Part shown: one piece after another, positions 43,254 to 53,277 of the stretch
Position numbering within the stretch: position 1 is the stretch's first letter
How the letters are laid out: each line of letters begins with the position of its first letter
From: Flavobacteriales bacterium
Lineage (GTDB): Bacteria > Bacteroidota > Bacteroidia > Flavobacteriales_F > PHOS-HE28
NCBI GenBank assembly: GCA_016717305.1
Contig: JADKFY010000020.1
Span: 1-64,000 of the forward strand
DNA: 64,000 nucleotides
Reading direction: 5' to 3'
Position numbers and translations under genes: made by a program
Notes under the pieces: generated by a model
What the model saw: the letters and a program-made list of their open reading frames with translations, nothing else
What the model was told of the DNA's origin: nothing
Database searches by the model: none

Positions 43254-45581
43254 ATGTTCCACACGAAGTCCGCTACTGCCATCCTTGCTCTTGTGCTATC
43301 CATTCCGGCAGCGGCACAGGTCCCGGCCAATGATGATTGCACGAACGCCGTTGTGATCACCTGTGGTTCTACGGTGTTGGGTTCAACGCTGGAGGCAACT
43401 GCCGATGACAATGCGGCCGAATGCGGAACCAGCATCGGTGCCCCTGGTGTTTGGTACACCTTGGAAGGCACAGGGCAGGCTGTGACCATTTCCACGTGTG
43501 GCAACGTGCAATATGACACCAAGTTGAACGTGTATTCGGGCAACTGCGATGGTCTGCTTTGTGTTACTGGAAATGACGACGGTGGTAATTGTGAATTGGG
43601 TAGCACCGCTTCCTTTCCGGCGCTTGTTGGCGTTACTTATTATGTGCTTGTGCAAGGTTATGATGGGGAAGTCGGTGCATTTGAGTTAAGCGTTGATTGT
43701 GGGCCATACACCAGTGACCTTTGCGTGGGCGCCGACACCATTGCGTGCAACCAAAGCCTGCCAGGATCCACGCTTGACGCGCTCATTGACGCGGCACCCC
43801 AATGTGGAACAGGGATCCAAGCGCCAGGCGTGTGGTACACCTTCACAGGGATCGACAACCCGGTTGTGATGAGCACCTGCGAGTCGTTCGACTACGATAC
43901 GCGGATCAACGTGTACCAAGGATCTTGTGATGCGCTGGTGTGCGTTGTGGGCAACGATGATACACCGGATATTGGAACCTGCTCCACCGTGAATTTCCAA
44001 CCGCAAGCGGACCTTACCTACTACGTGTTGGTGCAAGGCTATGACGGAGAAACGGGCACCTTCAATCTGGAACTGGCTTGCCAAACCTGCCCTCCTCCTG
44101 CGAACGTTCAGATCTCCGCGACTGACACGGCCGCCTTCATCTACTGGGAAAGTCTGAACCCCGGTGCCACCTATGTGATCGAATACGGTCCGAACGGGTT
44201 CGTACCCGGCACTGGCACCTTCATTTCGGGTATCGTGGGTTCACCGGCCTCCGCCTCCATCACCGGGCTTACGATCGATACGCAGTACGCACTATACATC
44301 CACGAAGAATGTGCAGAGTTCGATATCAGTGGCACCGTGGGTCCGATCAACTTCGGCACATTGGCGATCCCCCCGCCGGAGAATGCGATCTGTGCCGGCG
44401 CCTTGCCGATCACGTGCGATAGCACGGTGATGGGTGATAGTGGGCTGAGCTTCTTTACACCTGGACCAACCTGCGGCGCGTCACCGATCACCTCCCGAGG
44501 ACTGTGGTACACATTCACTGGTGATGGAAGTGCGGTAACACTGAGTACGTGCGGGACGGCTGATTTCGATACCAAGATCAGCGTGTTCAGCGGAGGTTGC
44601 GATGCGTTGGAATGTGTGGCCGGTGCAGATGATGCTCCGGGGTGCGCAGAGAACACAACAAGTATGACCTTCCCTACTGTCGACGGCACCACATACTACG
44701 TCCTTGTGCATGCGTTCAACGATGGGTCCGGAACCTTCACCTTGGCCATGACCTGTGCACCCTTGTGCGCTCCTTTGGCAGAGAACGATGGATGCGACGC
44801 TGCCACGATCATTACCCCGGTGGGGATCGGAGCATGCGAGGGAATTCTTGGAGACAACACCTGTGCGTTCATCGGTGCCATGCCCAATCCGCCGTGCGAT
44901 CCATACAACCCGATCCTGGACCTGTGGTACAGCTTCAACACTGGGGAACAAACCGACCATACCGTGATCATCGAAGCCGTCACCGCCATAGGGGTGAATG
45001 CTGCGTTGTACAGCGCCTGCGATGGCACGGGTTACATAGAATGCGTTGAAGGGATCGATGCACCTGTGGACCTGACCGGACTTGCGTTGAACACCACCTA
45101 CTACCTGCGCGTGTGGAACAGCGGTGGTGCCGATGCAGGAACGTTCAGCCTTTGCATTGAAACGGACTTCACGATCTCCATCGCAGAACAGAACGATAAG
45201 AGCGGTGTACACATTTGGCCCAATCCCGCGAACGACCGTTTGATGATCCGCGGTATGGTTGCGGAACAATACGTGGTGCGTGATCTCCAAGGAAGGATCG
45301 TGCTAACAGGTAGTGCGAACAATGCTGATCTGGTGCAGGTGGATATTGCCGCATTGTCACCGGGTAGTTATGTGATCTCTGGTAACGAAGGGATGGTCGG
45401 GCGGTTCGTGAAGGGTGATCAACGCATTCTTACGGGACGGATCGATCAAGTGCAGGAAAATGGTAATTGCGAGGCACAAGACCAGTTGCTCCGACCTGGA
45501 GATCAGTCAAAACCAGCGCATACCCTTAGCTGGATTGGCCAAGGGCGCATATTGTGTAAGGGTCGCGGACGACAACTATAG
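43254..45581 (+). CDS. T9SS cargo with repeated beta-sandwich domains
   Basis: 775 residues from ATG 43254 (MFHTKSATAILALVLSIPAAAQ signal peptide). Four repeats of about 120-150 residues, each with an NDDC/Cx2A-type opening, GVWYTFxGxGxAVxxSTCG, FDTKINVYSGxCDxLxCVxGxDD and TYYVLVxGY, form Cys-bonded beta-sandwich (PKD/CUB-like) domains. One fibronectin-like stretch lies between repeats 2 and 3 (AFIYWESLNPGATYVIEYG). The type A sorting domain is at about 680-755 (VHIWPNPANDRLMIRG ... YVISGNEGMVGRFVKG). A further 35 residues after the sorting domain are poorly conserved and likely read-through into a remnant. Confidence 0.82.
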   Translation: MFHTKSATAILALVLSIPAAAQVPANDDCTNAVVITCGSTVLGSTLEATADDNAAECGTSIGAPGVWYTLEGTGQAVTISTCGNVQYDTKLNVYSGNCDGLLCVTGNDDGGNCELGSTASFPALVGVTYYVLVQGYDGEVGAFELSVDCGPYTSDLCVGADTIACNQSLPGSTLDALIDAAPQCGTGIQAPGVWYTFTGIDNPVVMSTCESFDYDTRINVYQGSCDALVCVVGNDDTPDIGTCSTVNFQPQADLTYYVLVQGYDGETGTFNLELACQTCPPPANVQISATDTAAFIYWESLNPGATYVIEYGPNGFVPGTGTFISGIVGSPASASITGLTIDTQYALYIHEECAEFDISGTVGPINFGTLAIPPPENAICAGALPITCDSTVMGDSGLSFFTPGPTCGASPITSRGLWYTFTGDGSAVTLSTCGTADFDTKISVFSGGCDALECVAGADDAPGCAENTTSMTFPTVDGTTYYVLVHAFNDGSGTFTLAMTCAPLCAPLAENDGCDAATIITPVGIGACEGILGDNTCAFIGAMPNPPCDPYNPILDLWYSFNTGEQTDHTVIIEAVTAIGVNAALYSACDGTGYIECVEGIDAPVDLTGLALNTTYYLRVWNSGGADAGTFSLCIETDFTISIAEQNDKSGVHIWPNPANDRLMIRGMVAEQYVVRDLQGRIVLTGSANNADLVQVDIAALSPGSYVISGNEGMVGRFVKGDQRILTGRIDQVQENGNCEAQDQLLRPGDQSKPAHTLSWIGQGRILCKGRGRQL

Positions 45582-45609
45582 CCGGATCAAAACACTAATA
45601 ATCCACTAA
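45480..45609 (+). pseudogene. Orphan fragment of a T9SS type A sorting domain
   Basis: In a frame different from the overlapping gene, this stretch reads LEISQNQRIPLAGLAKGAYCV and then RVADDNYSRIKTLIIH before a stop. That is the final half of a type A sorting domain (strand, GLAKGxY-V, KxLIIH end) with nothing before it. It immediately precedes the next T9SS gene at 45613, so it is most likely the leftover tail of a gene removed by deletion or recombination. Confidence 0.55.
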
Positions 45610-45612
45610 GCC

Positions 45613-47152
45613 ATGAAAAAGGCGGTCTTTCTTTCCTTTGCGATCACGCATGCATGCTTTTCCTTGGCCCAACCCACATTTGAAAAGTACTATCAACTTT
45701 CCCCGAGCTATCAATTCAATTTGATCGAGCTACCAAGTCACAATTTGAACATTGGCGGCTATGCGCTGGCGATCCATCCGGGAACATCTTTCAAACCCAC
45801 TACTTTACGGGAGACTCACTTTGTACGCCCTTCTTTCCTTCACGCAAAGCGGAACCAATGAGTTCCATTTCGTTACCGGATATAACAAGGACACTTGTTC
45901 AATTGACAGTTCCCGAACCAATAGCTATCCCGTGATCGGGAATATGGATTCGTTGGGAAATTTCCTGAGTTTGCGTTACTATCAATTGTCCTCTCCTTCA
46001 TGTTACAACGTACCGACCGACCTTGAGGTCACGAGCAACAAGGACGTGATCGTTTGGAACAGATTCGCTCTAAGGACCGACTCAGGTGGCACACCCCTAT
46101 GGGCGAAACGATTCGACCGGATAACGGGCTTCCAATTCATTCGAGAACTACCGGGCGGATCTCTTGGCCGGGATCAATATGGATACGGCTGGTGCCGTGG
46201 TTGCACGAATGGATGCAGCGGGGAACTTCCTTTGGCTAAGGTCATACATCCGGCCGAACGGTGTTATCAAGGATGTGGTCATTGGATCGGACAGTTCATT
46301 TGTCGTTATCGGCTATACGGACAATACGTTTCCTTCGACCCCGGTCGAGCAGAAGTTGTTCATGATGAAGTTGGATGGCTCCGGGGATGTACAGTGGTGC
46401 AAGGGCTATGAGGCGGCGAACAAATGGCGGCCGGGGCACGCACGCATAAAGACCACGCAAGACGGGAACTATGTCATTCTCGCAAACCTGAGGGGTCCGG
46501 ATGATGCCCGACCTTTTGAAGACCGGCCCTTTTTGATGAAAACGGACGTGAATGGTGACACGCTCTGGACCCGTTCATCCGGGGTAGGGAATTACCGCTA
46601 CCAGACCGCTAACTTGCTTGCGTATTCAGATGGTGGATTTCTCTATACTGGAATATGTAGTGGTGATTTCGGAATGAATTCTAGCGCCATGTACCTCTTT
46701 AAAACAGATTCGCTTGGTCACCTGCCATGTAGTGAAGCGTGGTACCCACCCAAGTTGTGAACCTGTTCCCGGTAGATAGCAGTTTCACACTTAACTCAGT
46801 AGATGGTGCAACGGTCCATCCCGCTTTTGGAGAGGGTACCATTTTTACAGACCCCATTACAATGGTTGATGGTTGCACGATCACATCTGAACTGGACTAC
46901 CGCCGCATTTCGAAATTCCGTGTGCGCCCCAACCCCAACACAGGCCATTTCACCGTGGAGTTCGATGACCCACTTGTGGTGGATACCTTTTACTCCGTGT
47001 ATGATGCCATGGGCAGGTTGCTGTACCAACGGCCGCTACCCACCGGTGCAACCACCGAAGAGATCGACCTCTCGCGTTTTGGTAAAGGGACATACACGAT
47101 GAAGGTGACTGACAAGGACAAGGTGCGGGTGGAACGGGTGGTGGTGCAGTGA
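45613..47152 (+). pseudogene. T9SS cargo protein, broken by several frameshifts
   Basis: Pieces in three frames combine to a protein of about 510 residues. The first piece (45613-45861) has a signal peptide (AVFLSFAITHACFSLAQ); a middle piece begins near 45850 with GTNEFHFVTGYNKDTC; another (46164-46760) has IGSDSSFVVIGYTDN, LFMMKLDGSGDVQW and FLMKTDVNGDTLW, i.e. delta-repeat/SBBP-like strands. The last (46739-47152) carries a complete type A sorting domain (FRVRPNPNTGHFTVEF ... KDKVRVERVVVQ). Frame changes near 45840, 46150 and 46745 each need one base. It probably encodes an intact secreted repeat protein in the living cell. Confidence 0.65.
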
Positions 47153-47233
47153 GGAACTACCGATCTGTCCCGAAAGCGAATTGCAGCCCGATAAAAAGAT
47201 AGCTGAGGGAAGAACCACTGGTTCACTGAGACC

Positions 47234-49020
47234 TCACCGCTTAACCACCCTCACCGTACTCCGCCCCTCCGCGGTCCGCACCGCTAGGACATAAGGCCCC
47301 ACAGCCAATTCACTCACATCAAGAAAGAGCCGCCCATCGCTAGGCATTGCGCCATTATAGATCGGCATGGCAATGCGGCCCAACGCATCCATCAAGTCAA
47401 CTTGCACCATCCCCTTTGTTTGTTCCAAAGTGATCGTGAGCAAGCTTGAAACCGGGTTCGGGTAGATCTCGGTGATCACCGGTCCGTTCGCGTTCTGGAT
47501 GCTCGTGTTCACATCCAACACACGGAACCGCCACCACCCTGCCGGAGCTACGATGGGGCGCACTTGCACCTTGCCATTGTTCGCCGTGGCCTGCACGTAG
47601 TAGAACACGTTGCTCCCCGCAGGTTGTGCGGGGATCGCGCCGCTCCAATTGCCGTTACCGAGGTCGTTCATCACTGCGGCGGTAAAACCTGCAGCTGTGT
47701 CGGTGGTCCAGTAAAGCTGTGCCGTTGCAATGCCGCTGCGGTGCCGAATGTATGCTTCCACCGTGTAGGGGTCGGTGGTGTTGTAGGTGTCCGGCAAGGG
47801 CTGGTGACGGATCAAGAGCGGATCAGCAACACCGATGGTTTTGGTGATGCAATGGATCGCGCCGCTTTGTTGGATGATGTTCTGCTCGCTATCGCAATCG
47901 ATGCCGATGACCTTGTACCCCGGCAAGCTTTCGCGCAGGATGCGCAGGCCGGTGCTGTCATACTCCTCACGGTAGATCGGCACGAGCACGGTGCCGTTCA
48001 GGAAGACGTTGTTGGCGAAGGTGCGGTAACTGGCGCTGGGCGGATAAGCTCCACCGGTGCTTGGTGGCATGGGAATACGCACCAATTTGTACGGATCGCC
48101 GAAGGTTGAAACGGCATTGTCCGTGATCGCCTGCACATTGCTTTCCAACTGCGGACCATCGCTTACACCGATCGGAAACGAACCTACCAGAAGCGTTTCC
48201 TCATCGAGCAGTTTCATGTGCATATCGATATGGTGATACCGTCGTACGGAAGCGCTGGCATCTTGATGTAACGCCCTTGTTGAATACCCATGAATTGCTC
48301 CATGATGGCATCGACCCCAGCAGCGTTGCGAACCGTTTGGTTGTAGTGTCCGTTGGCACCGTTCTCGTCCAGCACCAGTTCCGATGAGAAGGCTGTTCCA
48401 GCACCGTCGCACATGAAGTTGCCGCCGGTATGGACCAAGTCGTAAGGTGCTTGTGTAGTGCTGTACACCACAATGTTCTTGGCGGCTCCGACGGCATCGC
48501 TCAGGTCGTCATCATCGGGTCGTGGGCGGTTGTAGATCCAATCCAACAGGTAGAGCGAATCCACTTCGTTGGCGTAGATGGTCTCGGCCATGTAGTCGCG
48601 CGACCAAATGCTGTTGAAGTCGGCATTGAGAAAGGTGATGCCGTTGAGGTCATCGATCGGTCCGCCGTAGTCGGGACCTTGCAGGTAGCTGATCACTTGT
48701 GCGGAATTGCCCGTGGCGATGATCACTTCGCATTCTTCTTTGGCGTGCCGTACGATCTGTTTGAGGATCCCGGGAAAAGAGGTCCACGTGATCACCACGC
48801 TTTGTATTTCTTCCCATTCGGCCATAGTGCGGACCGGAAATGACGGCGGTGTGGTAATACCCCGGGAGTTGGAGGCACGGCTATCACGATACGGACGGAT
48901 CAATGGGATCTCCGACGGGGAGAGTGCATGCGGCAGGTCGTTCTGAGCGCACACGGGAGCTAGTGCCCCAAAGGAAACAATGACGAATAACGCTGAACGA
49001 GAGAAAATGGGAAGTCGCAT
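47234..49020 (-). CDS. Secreted agmatine/peptidylarginine deiminase-like enzyme with T9SS tail (one frameshift)
   Basis: About 594 residues after bridging a missing base near 48230. From ATG 49018-49020: signal peptide (LFVIVSFGALAPVCAQ), then the PAD_porph fold with MAEWEEIQSVVITW, SIWSRDYMAE (Asp142 of the guanidine-binding site), LVHTGGNFMCDG, and, after the frame break, HHIDMHMKLLDEETLLVG (catalytic His and Asp) and GAIHCITKTIG (nucleophilic Cys). A spacer with a fibronectin-like feel follows, then a type A sorting domain (TEIYPNPVSSLLTITLEQ ... RSTVRVVKR). It would hydrolyse a guanidino group to ureido plus ammonia outside the cell. A signal peptide plus sorting domain recalls the peptidylarginine deiminase of Porphyromonas. 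Confidence 0.85.
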
Positions 49021-49123
49021 GTGGCACATCCCGCATGGCGGGTGCCGCAAGTTACAGGAGCCGAACATGCCGATGATCCATATCCCCGGCCTAACGTGGG
49101 ATCCTTTCGTCCAGGGATGGATC

Positions 49124-50623
49124 CTACCGCTTCGGCAAGGCCGACCGCAAATTGCTATCGGGTGGATCAACGACCGTGGTGCCTTCCTCGGGTTTTGGCT
49201 TGGTCCGTTTGCTCGAAGCCTTGCCGGTGCTGGCGAGGAGTTGGGTGTAGATCGCGGTCACATCGCGTACATAATGGAAGACCTGTTCACCCCGACAATA
49301 GCCGTTGCGCATGCCCTCCTGCGTATAGTACCGAGGCTTGGCCAACAGCTGCACCGCACGTTCCACGTTGTGTTCCCATAACTTGGGATCCAGCCCCAAG
49401 CGTTCGGCCAAACGTTGGGCATCGATGATGTGGCCGGGGCCCGCATTGTAGCTGGCCAACACGAAGCGCAGGCGTTGGCCACGGTCCGGCACCGCACGCA
49501 TCCAGAGGGTATCCAAGCGCCCCACATAACGCTTCGCCGCCCGGATATGATCAGCCACGGCCTTGGTACTGTCCAATCCGAAACGCGCCGCCGTTCCCGG
49601 CATGAACTGGAGGATCCCATGCGCACCCTGGGTCGAGACCAACGAACTGTCAAAGCGTGTTTCCTTCCAGGCCATGGCCACCAACAGTTGCCATTCGAAA
49701 CCTGCACCGGCTCCGTTCTTGCGGAAGGCATCGTCATACGGCGATATGCTGTCCGGATCCACCACCATGCTGCGCCGACGTAAGGCACCAGCTTTAGGGA
49801 ATCGTTCCATGTAGGCTCCGATCAATGCGCTACGCAATTCTTTCTCCTCCGGTGCTGCGATCCATGCATCGAGCTTCTTTCTCAACACAGGTGAATTCTT
49901 ACGCACCGCGAAACAAAGTTCCTTCTCCGGGCCTTCGATCTCACTGAACTCGATCGCCGGAAAACGTCTCGCTTCGTGGCTTGCATGTGCGTCTGTCACC
50001 ACGGCCGATCGTACCGTACCGATCAGCACTTGCATCAGGAGTTCTTCCGGCGTTGCGTCCGTTCCCAGATGTACACCCTTCGTTCTTATTCGATCGAAGG
50101 CATCACTGAACGGCGACCATGCACTGAGCAGGATCGTGTCGGTTTCCGCTATCGTTCCGTCCTTGTTGGGCAGCGGATCCTCGCGGAGCTGCGCGAGCAT
50201 GGGCCGCACCATGTGGTAGGGACGTGAAAGGGAAACCCATTTCTCCCGTTGGCCTCCCGTGGTGAATTGCGCCGCGATCACATCGCCCCTACCCTGTTGC
50301 AAAGCCAGTAACATGCTGTCCGGATGGTCCACTGGAATGGCTTTGAGCGGAATATCCTGTTGGTTCGCGAAACGTTCGATCAATTCGAATTCGAGGCCCG
50401 ATACCGCTTTTGGTCGTTCCTCCCAGGAGAGTGGATCACGCAACACAAGAACACGTAGCGTGTCTTGCTGGATCGCTGCCCAGTCCCGATCGACCCACGC
50501 ATGATCCCATGGGAACTTCTCCTTCTTCTTTGCACCGCCACTCTTGAAGAACGTGGCCACGGCGATCGCCAGAACGACCGCGCCGCCGAGCACAACTACC
50601 CCCGTACGTTCCCTGATGATCAT
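49124..50623 (-). CDS. Membrane-bound lytic murein transglycosylase, MltF-like
   Basis: 499 residues. A signal anchor (VVVLGGAVVLAIAVATFF) precedes a solute-binding-protein-like domain (about residues 55-275; LRVLVLRDPLSWEER, GLEFELIERFANQQ, GRGDVIAAQF). Then comes an SLT goose-lysozyme-like domain with the catalytic Glu321 in AWKETRFDSSLVSTQGAHGILQFMPGTA, and ASYNAGPGHIIDA. This is the MltF architecture, which cleaves the glycan strands of peptidoglycan to anhydromuramyl ends. ATG 50621-50623 overlaps the stop of the AcpH-like gene (ATGA). The C-terminal 40 residues are low complexity. Confidence 0.9.
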   Translation of the reverse strand: MIIRERTGVVVLGGAVVLAIAVATFFKSGGAKKKEKFPWDHAWVDRDWAAIQQDTLRVLVLRDPLSWEERPKAVSGLEFELIERFANQQDIPLKAIPVDHPDSMLLALQQGRGDVIAAQFTTGGQREKWVSLSRPYHMVRPMLAQLREDPLPNKDGTIAETDTILLSAWSPFSDAFDRIRTKGVHLGTDATPEELLMQVLIGTVRSAVVTDAHASHEARRFPAIEFSEIEGPEKELCFAVRKNSPVLRKKLDAWIAAPEEKELRSALIGAYMERFPKAGALRRRSMVVDPDSISPYDDAFRKNGAGAGFEWQLLVAMAWKETRFDSSLVSTQGAHGILQFMPGTAARFGLDSTKAVADHIRAAKRYVGRLDTLWMRAVPDRGQRLRFVLASYNAGPGHIIDAQRLAERLGLDPKLWEHNVERAVQLLAKPRYYTQEGMRNGYCRGEQVFHYVRDVTAIYTQLLASTGKASSKRTKPKPEEGTTVVDPPDSNLRSALPKR

Positions 50624-51195
50624 TGGTAAGGGGCCACTTCAGTCCTTATCGCTGGAAGGAATTCTCGGAACTCCATGGTGTACAGTTCCAAATGGTCGGC
50701 GAGGACCTGTTCTGCACCGATCATGGACGCGCCCATTGGCACACGCCGTGCCAAACCGGCCAACGCCCTGCCCATTCCCTCCAATGAAGCGTAGGTACTG
50801 AGCCAGTCGCCTTTTACCATGTATGGCAACATGTTACGGGTGCGCTCCGGCATCAAGGTTTCGTGTGCCATTAATGTGGTATACGCACGTTCGGCGAAAA
50901 CGGCCAATTCTTCACCGTGGAACTCTTTCCAATTGGCAGCGAGAACGTGGTCGTAGAACAGGTCCATCACCACCCCGGCGTACCGGCCCGCATGCGGATG
51001 CACCCGCGCCCTTCCAGCACGTTGCAAAGGATGCGTGTCCGTGAACGAATCGATGGTGCGATGCATGCGCAGACCTTGCTCCAAGCGTGGTTCGAAGCGC
51101 GAAAGGTCCCTGCCCTTCACCGCATCACCCATGAAATTGCCGACCATCACCAAAGGATCCGTGCCGGATAAGTAGAGGTGGCCCAGGAAATTCAT
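50620..51195 (-). CDS. Acyl-carrier-protein phosphodiesterase, AcpH-like
   Basis: 191 residues from ATG 51193-51195 (MNFLGHLYLSG). It has the family pattern: FLGHLYLS, MVGNFMGDAVKG, GLRMHRTIDSFTDTHP with its His/Asp pair, and MDLFYDHVLAANW, an HD-like metal site. AcpH removes 4'-phosphopantetheine from ACP. In Bacteroidota the family (DUF479) is widespread and its physiological role less certain. A TTG upstream at 51204 is the only alternative start. It overlaps the transglycosylase gene, a coupling with no obvious functional link. Confidence 0.85.
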   Translation of the reverse strand: MNFLGHLYLSGTDPLVMVGNFMGDAVKGRDLSRFEPRLEQGLRMHRTIDSFTDTHPLQRAGRARVHPHAGRYAGVVMDLFYDHVLAANWKEFHGEELAVFAERAYTTLMAHETLMPERTRNMLPYMVKGDWLSTYASLEGMGRALAGLARRVPMGASMIGAEQVLADHLELYTMEFREFLPAIRTEVAPYQ

Positions 51196-51409
51196 CGGGC
51201 GCAATGGGGCTGTTGGTTAACGACCATTCGTGCCGCTGGGCCCACCAAATTCTCCTCACCGTGCTGGGCATATATGGGTCCTTCCATCTCCACCTTCTGC
51301 ATCCGTCGGACGCCCGCTTTCATCCCCCTTTCCATGCGGTTTGCAAGGTACGGCCCCTTCCCACTTGAACTGGACCGCAACCGCTCATGTGATCCGCCCC
51401 ATCCAACCA

Positions 51410-52540
51410 ATGGCACCGGATATCTTCGCACAGCATTCTACCTCTTCCATGCACACCCACTCCGCTCCGAACCCAGTACCCGCCCCAAGAGCGGTCTATT
51501 GGGCCACTCAGCTGTTGGCGTGGACCTTGCTGATCGTGCTGTTGGGTCTTTACTTGTTCCAGAGCAATTTGCTCAGCCGCGATCAGGTGAAAGTGCTGGT
51601 GCTTTTCTTCTTCACCGGTATCGGCATAAGCCACTTGTTCCGTTGGGTGATCATCCGGAACCGTTGGCTGGAAAGGGATATAGGCTTCGTGTTGCCAAGG
51701 CTTTCGTTGGTGGCGCTGTTGCTGAGCGTCTTGGCCTTCCTGGTGCTGGCGGTGGTACACGATGTGGCATTCCCCAGCTATGCGCCCATGCTCCAAGGTG
51801 GTCCGTTGGACCTGTTGCTGAACACCATCAACTGGTCCGTGCTGCTCTTCGTTTGGTCACTGGGTTACTTCGCCTACATCTATTTCGTCCGCAGCAGGCG
51901 TGAAGAGATCCGCAACTTGCGATTGGGAACTGCGAACCGGGAGAACCAACTGAACACGTTGCGTGCACAGATGAACCCGCACTTCATGTTCAATGCACTG
52001 AACGGGATCCGCGCGCTGGTGGACGAGGATCCGGACCGGGCCAAACGAGCGATCACCCAACTGAGTGCGATCCTGCGCAATGCGATGTCCACCGTGAAAC
52101 GCAATCTCGTGCCCTTGGGCGAAGAGATCGATATCGTAAAGGCCTATTTGGAGCTGGAGCGCATGCGGTATGAGGAACGGCTGCGGATACACTTCGACCT
52201 GGACCCTGAGCTGGAACGCGAACCCGGGCCGCCCATGCTCTTGCAGACCTTGGTGGAGAATGCGGTTCGCCATGGTATAGCGCCGTTGGTCCAAGGTGGC
52301 GATCTTTACGTCAGCGCACACCGTTCATTGAACGGCATCCTGCTCACCGTGCGGAACACGGGGCACTATGCGCCCAACGGTACACGGACGGATAGCCACG
52401 GCATCGGCCTCCGGAATACACGTAAACGACTGGAGATCATCTATGGCGGAACGGCCAAGCTCACCATATCCAATCACGATGGATACGTGGTGAGCGAAGT
52501 GGAACTGCCCAACAACGCACCTGTTACTTCACCCAGATAG
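51410..52540 (+). CDS. LytS-type sensor histidine kinase
   Basis: 376 residues from ATG 51410 (MAPDIFAQHSTSS; Met 51449 also possible). Four hydrophobic segments (LLAWTLLIVLLGLYLFQ, VKVLVLFFFTGIGISHLF, LVALLLSVLAFLVLAVV, WSVLLFVWSLGYFAYIYFV) are followed by a His_kinase domain of the LytS/YehU kind. Its phospho-acceptor His191 lies in AQMNPHFMFNALNGIRALV; the N-box is QTLVENAVRHG and the G-box is HGIGLRNTRKRLEIIYGG. It pairs with the LytTR regulator eight bases after its stop. The input signal is unknown because there is no extracytoplasmic domain. Confidence 0.9.
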   Translation: MAPDIFAQHSTSSMHTHSAPNPVPAPRAVYWATQLLAWTLLIVLLGLYLFQSNLLSRDQVKVLVLFFFTGIGISHLFRWVIIRNRWLERDIGFVLPRLSLVALLLSVLAFLVLAVVHDVAFPSYAPMLQGGPLDLLLNTINWSVLLFVWSLGYFAYIYFVRSRREEIRNLRLGTANRENQLNTLRAQMNPHFMFNALNGIRALVDEDPDRAKRAITQLSAILRNAMSTVKRNLVPLGEEIDIVKAYLELERMRYEERLRIHFDLDPELEREPGPPMLLQTLVENAVRHGIAPLVQGGDLYVSAHRSLNGILLTVRNTGHYAPNGTRTDSHGIGLRNTRKRLEIIYGGTAKLTISNHDGYVVSEVELPNNAPVTSPR

Positions 52541-52548
52541 ATCAACCG

Positions 52549-53277
52549 ATGAAAGCACTGATCATTGACGACGAACGTTTGGCGCGCAAGGAACTCGCCA
52601 GCCTTTTGGAGAAACACGACGACATCGAAGTGGTGGGTGAGGCCGCCAATGCCGATGAAGCCGAGGCCATGGTGGCCGAGAAAAGACCGGACCTGATCTT
52701 TTTGGACATCAACATGCCGGGGCGTGATGGTTTCGAATTGCTCGCCGCATTGGACCCCGCACCGCAAGTGATCTTCGTTACAGCGTACGATGAACATGCG
52801 TTACGTGCTTTCCAAGTGAACGCGTTGGACTATGTGCTGAAGCCGATCGACCCGGACCGACTTGCTGCCGCGTTGAACAAGTTGCAACACACCACCGACT
52901 CCGACCTGCCCCAACGGGAAGTGCTGCACGAGACCGATCAGATCTTCTTGAAGGATGGTGAGAAATGCTGGTTCGTTACGCTGAAGGATGTGCGCTATTT
53001 CGAGAGTGAAGGCAACTACGTGCGCGTGCGTTTCGATGACCAGAAGCCGCTTGTGCTACGTTCTTTGAACAAGTTGGAAGAGAAACTGGATCCATTGGTG
53101 TACTTCCGCGCAAGCCGCAAGCACATCATCAACCTGCGTTGGGTGGACAAGATCGAACCGTGGTTCAATGGTGGATTGATGGTGAAGCTGAAGAGCCTTG
53201 ACAAGAAAGGCGATCCGGAAAGCATGGAAGTATCGCGCAGGCAAGCGGCACGGTTCAAGGAGTTGTTGAGTTTGTAG
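52549..53277 (+). CDS. LytTR-family response regulator
   Basis: 242 residues. The receiver domain is complete: Asp7/Asp8 in LIIDDE, the phospho-acceptor Asp53 in LIFLDINMPG, Thr/Ser in IFVTAYDEHAL and Lys98 in YVLKPIDP. A linker leads to a C-terminal LytTR DNA-binding domain (FLKDGEKCWFVTLKDVRYF, EGNYVRVRF, RSLNKLEEKLDPLVYFRASRKHIINL). This is the cognate partner of the LytS-type kinase just upstream. LytTR proteins bind direct repeats about 20 bases apart; no target was identified in the window. Confidence 0.93.
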   Translation: MKALIIDDERLARKELASLLEKHDDIEVVGEAANADEAEAMVAEKRPDLIFLDINMPGRDGFELLAALDPAPQVIFVTAYDEHALRAFQVNALDYVLKPIDPDRLAAALNKLQHTTDSDLPQREVLHETDQIFLKDGEKCWFVTLKDVRYFESEGNYVRVRFDDQKPLVLRSLNKLEEKLDPLVYFRASRKHIINLRWVDKIEPWFNGGLMVKLKSLDKKGDPESMEVSRRQAARFKELLSL

